A stretch of DNA of 64,000 nt, taken from DASSKA01 sp963839365. GTDB taxonomy: Bacteria > Actinomycetota > Actinomycetes > Propionibacteriales > Nocardioidaceae. The notes below the pieces were generated by a model that was not told where the DNA came from, made no database searches, and was given only the letters and a program-made list of their open reading frames with translations. The translations under genes were made by a program, and so were the position numbers. The stretch is taken from NCBI GenBank assembly GCA_963839365.1, contig CAWIUT010000005.1:62001-126000 (forward strand). The letters run 5' to 3'. Shown here piece after piece: positions 61,845-64,000 of the stretch; position 1 is the first letter of the stretch, and each line of letters begins with the position of its first letter.

Positions 61845-63449
61845 ATGAACCTTCGCAACCGCCGCCCCCTGGTCACCGCGACCGCAAGCAGCCTCGCCGC
61901 GACAGCCGTCTTCGGTCTCGCGGCGTGCGCACCGAGCAGTCCCCTGACTGGGACGTCCGGTACGACGGGCGGCTCCTCCATCTCGGCGTCCGGCCCGGTG
62001 CGCGCCGGGACCCGCAGCGGAGGCGCGCACCGGCCGCCCCAGGTGCTCGATGACCGCCCCAACGTCTTGATGATCACTGCGGACGACGCGGCGCCCGGCG
62101 ACCTGCCATACATGCCGCGCACGGAGCGGCTGATCGCCCGCCGGGGTGTCACGTTCACCGACGCCTTGTCACCGGACCCGATCTGCGTGCCGGCGCGGGC
62201 GTCGATGCTGACCGGGCAGTACGCCCACAACCATCAGGCGCTGACCATCGGCGGACAGGCCGGCGGCGTCGACGCGTTCAACGACAAGCGCACGCTGCCC
62301 ATCTGGCTGCAGAACGCGGGCTACGACACCCTGTTCATCGGGAAGTACCTCAACGGCTACGGGCACGGGACCGGCGACCCCACCGACATCCCCCCTGGCT
62401 GGACCCAGTGGCGCCCCACATGGGGCGGGTCGACGTACAACTTCACCCACCCGACGCTGGACATCAACGGCCGGCTGCACAAGTACCACGAGTACAACTC
62501 GCGCCTGTTCCAGCAGCAGACGCAGGAGCTGTTGCGGCAACCGCGCCGCACCCGGCACCCGTGGTTCATGTGGGTGAACTACGTCGCGCCGCACCGTGGC
62601 GGCCCGATCCAGCCTGATGACCCCCAGCGGCTCTACCCGGACGACCCGTCGGTGTGGATCCCGACCACCCATCCGGCGGGACAGGACCAGGGCAGGTTCG
62701 CCGACGTCGAGCTGCCTCACAACCCGAGCATGTTCCGGTCGGTGGCAGGCGAGCCGAGCGACGGCGCGGCGATGAGCCGCACCAAGCGGCAGATGGTCCG
62801 CGTCGGCTACGAGCAGCGGCTCGAGGCGCTGCAGAGCGTCGACCGGGCGGTCTCGCGCACGGTGGCCACGCTGCGCAAGACCCACCAGCTGGCCAATACC
62901 GTGCTGATCTTCAACTCCGACAACGGCTTCCTCACCGGTCAGCACAACCACTACGGGAAGCTGGTCCACTTCAACGACTCGGAACGCGTCCCGATGGTGA
63001 TGTCCGGCCCCGGGATCCCCAAGGACATCAAGGTCCGCACCGCGGTGGCCGACTCCGACATCCCCACCACCATCGCCGCCATTGCACACGCGCGGCCGAC
63101 CCGGCGCCAGGACGGCGTGAACATGCTCCCGTGGCTGAGCCGGAGCACCTGGGACCGGGTGGTCCCCATCGAGGCCTACCCGGTGAAGGGCGGCACCACC
63201 CCCATCTACACCGGTATCCGGGAGGGCCCGTGGACCTACGTGCACTGGACGACCAAGGGCGGCTTCGAGGAGCTGTACGACCGTTCTCACGACCGGTTCG
63301 AGATGCACAACCTGGCCGGCGACCCGGCCTACCGTCGACAGCTCCGGCACTTCCGCCGGCTCGACCGCCGGTACCGTGACTGCGCAGGGCCCACCTGTCC
63401 GAAGGCGTTCGTCAACCCGTCCCGGCGCCCGTTGCTCTACGGTCGGTAG
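61845..63449 (+). CDS. Sulfatase-family lipoprotein
   Basis: 534 residues. Lipobox GLAAC at residues 24-28 after a hydrophobic stretch, so it is exported and lipid-anchored. The sulfatase signature CVPARASMLTG carries Cys114, the residue converted to formylglycine by FGE or an anSME. Metal ligands are in MITADDAAPG and NSDNGFLTGQH; the latter gives Asp-Asn. The N-terminal ADDAA replaces the more common TDDQ. Substrate unknown: sulfate esters of sugars or aryl compounds are possible. No maturase gene is in the window. Confidence 0.87.
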   Translation: MNLRNRRPLVTATASSLAATAVFGLAACAPSSPLTGTSGTTGGSSISASGPVRAGTRSGGAHRPPQVLDDRPNVLMITADDAAPGDLPYMPRTERLIARRGVTFTDALSPDPICVPARASMLTGQYAHNHQALTIGGQAGGVDAFNDKRTLPIWLQNAGYDTLFIGKYLNGYGHGTGDPTDIPPGWTQWRPTWGGSTYNFTHPTLDINGRLHKYHEYNSRLFQQQTQELLRQPRRTRHPWFMWVNYVAPHRGGPIQPDDPQRLYPDDPSVWIPTTHPAGQDQGRFADVELPHNPSMFRSVAGEPSDGAAMSRTKRQMVRVGYEQRLEALQSVDRAVSRTVATLRKTHQLANTVLIFNSDNGFLTGQHNHYGKLVHFNDSERVPMVMSGPGIPKDIKVRTAVADSDIPTTIAAIAHARPTRRQDGVNMLPWLSRSTWDRVVPIEAYPVKGGTTPIYTGIREGPWTYVHWTTKGGFEELYDRSHDRFEMHNLAGDPAYRRQLRHFRRLDRRYRDCAGPTCPKAFVNPSRRPLLYGR

Positions 63450-63470
63450 AGCCACACCAGAGGAGACCTC

Positions 63471-64000
63471 ATGCACAAGCACCGGCTCGTCGTCCCCGCG
63501 ACGCTGGCGGCTGCTGGTCTGCTCAGCGTCATGGGTGGTGCGGCGTACGCCTCCGGTCCGGCGCCGGTCGTGGCGACCGACCACCGCCACGACGTGCAGC
63601 TCGTCGACGGTCCGCCCGGTCCCCACGCGACCTCGATCGACATCCACTCGATGCGGTGGTCGAGGTCCGGTGACGCGCTGCGGGTCAGTGTGGTGGTCCG
63701 AAGGCTCCTGCCGGACGAGATCAACCAGTACGCCGTCTTCCGGGCCGTCGACCCGGCCAGTGGCCGCCACTTCCTGATCCAGGCCTCCACGGTCACACCT
63801 GTGGCGCACGTCGCGGCGGGTTCCTGGGCCCACCAGCTGTCCTGCCGCGGCGCGACCGGGCAGACTGCAGTGAACCAGAACGGCACTGGCACAATCGTGG
63901 CGACCGTGCCACTGCACTGTCTCGGCCGACCGGCCACGTTGAGGCGCCTGCAGGGGCAGACCGCTGCCAAGAGCTACACCGTGACCCAGTACTACTCGTT
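63471..64000 (+). CDS. Secreted protein of unknown function (3' end outside window)
   Basis: 176 codons visible. MHKHRLVVPATLAAAGLLSV with AYASG downstream is a Sec signal peptide, cut near residue 28. The mature part looks beta-rich with two cysteines (SCRG, LHCLG) that could form a disulfide. Not recognised. AGGAGACCTC precedes the ATG, 21 bp after the sulfatase stop, so it is probably co-transcribed with the sulfatase. Confidence 0.75.
   Translation, partial: MHKHRLVVPATLAAAGLLSVMGGAAYASGPAPVVATDHRHDVQLVDGPPGPHATSIDIHSMRWSRSGDALRVSVVVRRLLPDEINQYAVFRAVDPASGRHFLIQASTVTPVAHVAAGSWAHQLSCRGATGQTAVNQNGTGTIVATVPLHCLGRPATLRRLQGQTAAKSYTVTQYYS

Overview
The window is high-GC DNA (around 70% by eye) from an actinobacterium. 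The markers are a complete Pup-proteasome set, mycothiol ligase MshC, RbpA, PafBC, polyprenol-phosphate-mannose synthase next to Lnt, tRNA-Leu without an encoded CCA, and many genes that appear to be leaderless (a TANNNT or CANNNT hexamer 6-7 nt before an ATG/GTG). The backbone follows, from memory, the Mycobacterium tuberculosis order rbpA/fxsA/ppm1 - 5'-3' exonuclease - helY-tatC-tatA-pafC-pafB-pafA - prcA-prcB-pup-dop - arc/mpa - trmI - recB-like - metH/PAC2 - mshC cluster - uppP - DUF5703 - M20 peptidase (roughly Rv2050 to Rv2141c). No mycobacterial cell-wall genes are present. The gene content would suit Nocardioidaceae or a relative, but the sequence alone does not settle the family.

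Layout. 1-4 kb: a truncated zinc alcohol dehydrogenase, an XRE-MurA fusion with a candidate autoregulatory operator, and a ZIP metal transporter behind a DtxR/IdeR-type iron box. 4-10 kb: glycerophosphodiesterase and a UMF1-type transporter (overlapping), rbpA behind a SigR-type promoter, then fxsA-ppm1-lnt on the minus strand. 10-17.4 kb: a lysine catabolic island, kal-kamE-kamD-amidohydrolase-kdd, divergent from kamA; the cleavage enzyme Kce is absent. 17.4-24 kb: exonuclease, Lrp-type regulator, helY coupled to a diacylglycerol-kinase-like gene, an alpha/beta hydrolase and a hypothetical. 24-38 kb: tatC, tatA, pafC, pafB, a lipoprotein FKBP, pafA, prcA, prcB, pup, dop (preceded by an 18-codon coupled ORF), Nudix, YbaK, a 38-residue membrane peptide, arc, trmI. 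38-46 kb: a CBS-domain site-2 protease, a RecB-like nuclease and a five-gene dipeptide/oligopeptide ABC operon. 46-60 kb: metH, PAC2, mshC with its three usual neighbours, corA, a secreted GH6 protein, uppP, aldo/keto reductase, DUF5703 and an M20 peptidase. 60-64 kb: tRNA-Leu(GAG), a membrane glycosyltransferase, a lipoprotein sulfatase and a truncated secreted protein.

How the genes work together. Pup (ending in GGE), PafA, Dop, Arc and PrcAB make up the whole pupylation/degradation cycle. KamA, KamDE, Kdd and Kal cover most steps from L-lysine to crotonyl-CoA and need AdoMet, PLP and B12; MetH is a second B12 enzyme in the window. Lnt and Ppm1 act at the membrane on lipoproteins and mannosyl donors. 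MshC and its neighbours form the mycothiol-associated block.

The region is mostly ordinary actinobacterial core genome. The most interesting signals are small regulatory structures: operators, leaderless promoter geometry, a coupled mini-ORF before dop, and short tandem repeats just after stop codons. I see no insertion sequence, prophage, CRISPR array or defence system.
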